Shown here in pieces: positions 11,151 to 11,188 of a DNA stretch of 11,188 nt. The stretch covers positions 1-11,188 of the forward strand of contig JBGPJM010000166.1 in the NCBI GenBank assembly GCA_041485385.1. The letters are read 5' to 3'. How positions within the stretch are numbered: position 1 is the first letter of the stretch; each line of letters begins with the position of its first letter. The position numbers were made by a program, and so were the translations under genes. This DNA comes from JBGPJM01 sp041485385. GTDB taxonomy: Bacteria > Planctomycetota > Phycisphaerae > Phycisphaerales > UBA1924. A model generated the notes under the pieces. That model ran no database searches. It worked only from the letters and a program-made list of their open reading frames with translations, and was not told the origin of the DNA.

Positions 11151-11188
11151 ACCCCCCCCACGCCCCACCCCCATCCTGCCGATAAACC

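Overview
The window is very GC-rich DNA from a bacterium. The gene content fits a planctomycete, possibly of the Phycisphaerae type: a secreted DUF5117/DUF4953-type zinc protease, a dockerin-tailed secreted ADP-ribosylglycohydrolase-fold protein, and long intergenic stretches full of short repeats. This placement is an inference from style and families; there is no rRNA or marker gene to confirm it. I see no tRNA, rRNA, CRISPR array, transposase or integrase.

Layout. Positions 1-282 hold 2.5 copies of a 113-bp tandem repeat built from three consecutive hairpins. It stops exactly at the stop codon of a 73-residue conserved-looking protein (283-504, minus). Around and between this gene and a second small minus-strand gene (790-1026) lie three copies of an interspersed hairpin element and a 7-nt tandem repeat. 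Positions 1027-2010 have no convincing gene. They hold short-period repeats and, at 1594-1910, two modules, each with the same 15-bp core followed by a 10-bp-phased array. A C5GT tract with G-quadruplex potential on the minus strand follows.

The plus-strand gene 2011-3213 encodes an exported 400-residue protein of unknown function with a serpin-like C-terminus. It converges on a large minus-strand gene (3322-6309) for a secreted zinc metalloprotease, with a terminator between them. Upstream of the protease on the same strand are a UbiA-family, decaprenyl-phosphate phosphoribosyltransferase-like membrane enzyme (6543-7508) and the secreted ADP-ribosylglycohydrolase-fold/dockerin protein (7505-9613). 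The last two overlap by GTGA and are probably translationally coupled. Divergent from them is a multi-pass GT-C-type glycosyltransferase (9747-11150), weakly ALG10/DIE2-like.

Reading the right half together: the phosphoribosyltransferase would make a polyprenyl-phosphate-linked pentose, and the GT-C enzyme belongs to the class that uses polyprenyl-phosphate sugars outside the cytoplasmic membrane. The coupled exported protein has the fold of enzymes that cut ribosyl bonds. A small cell-surface glycan (pentose) assembly or remodelling locus is a plausible but unproven reading. The most unusual non-coding structure is the paired core plus 10-bp-phased array at 1594-1910.
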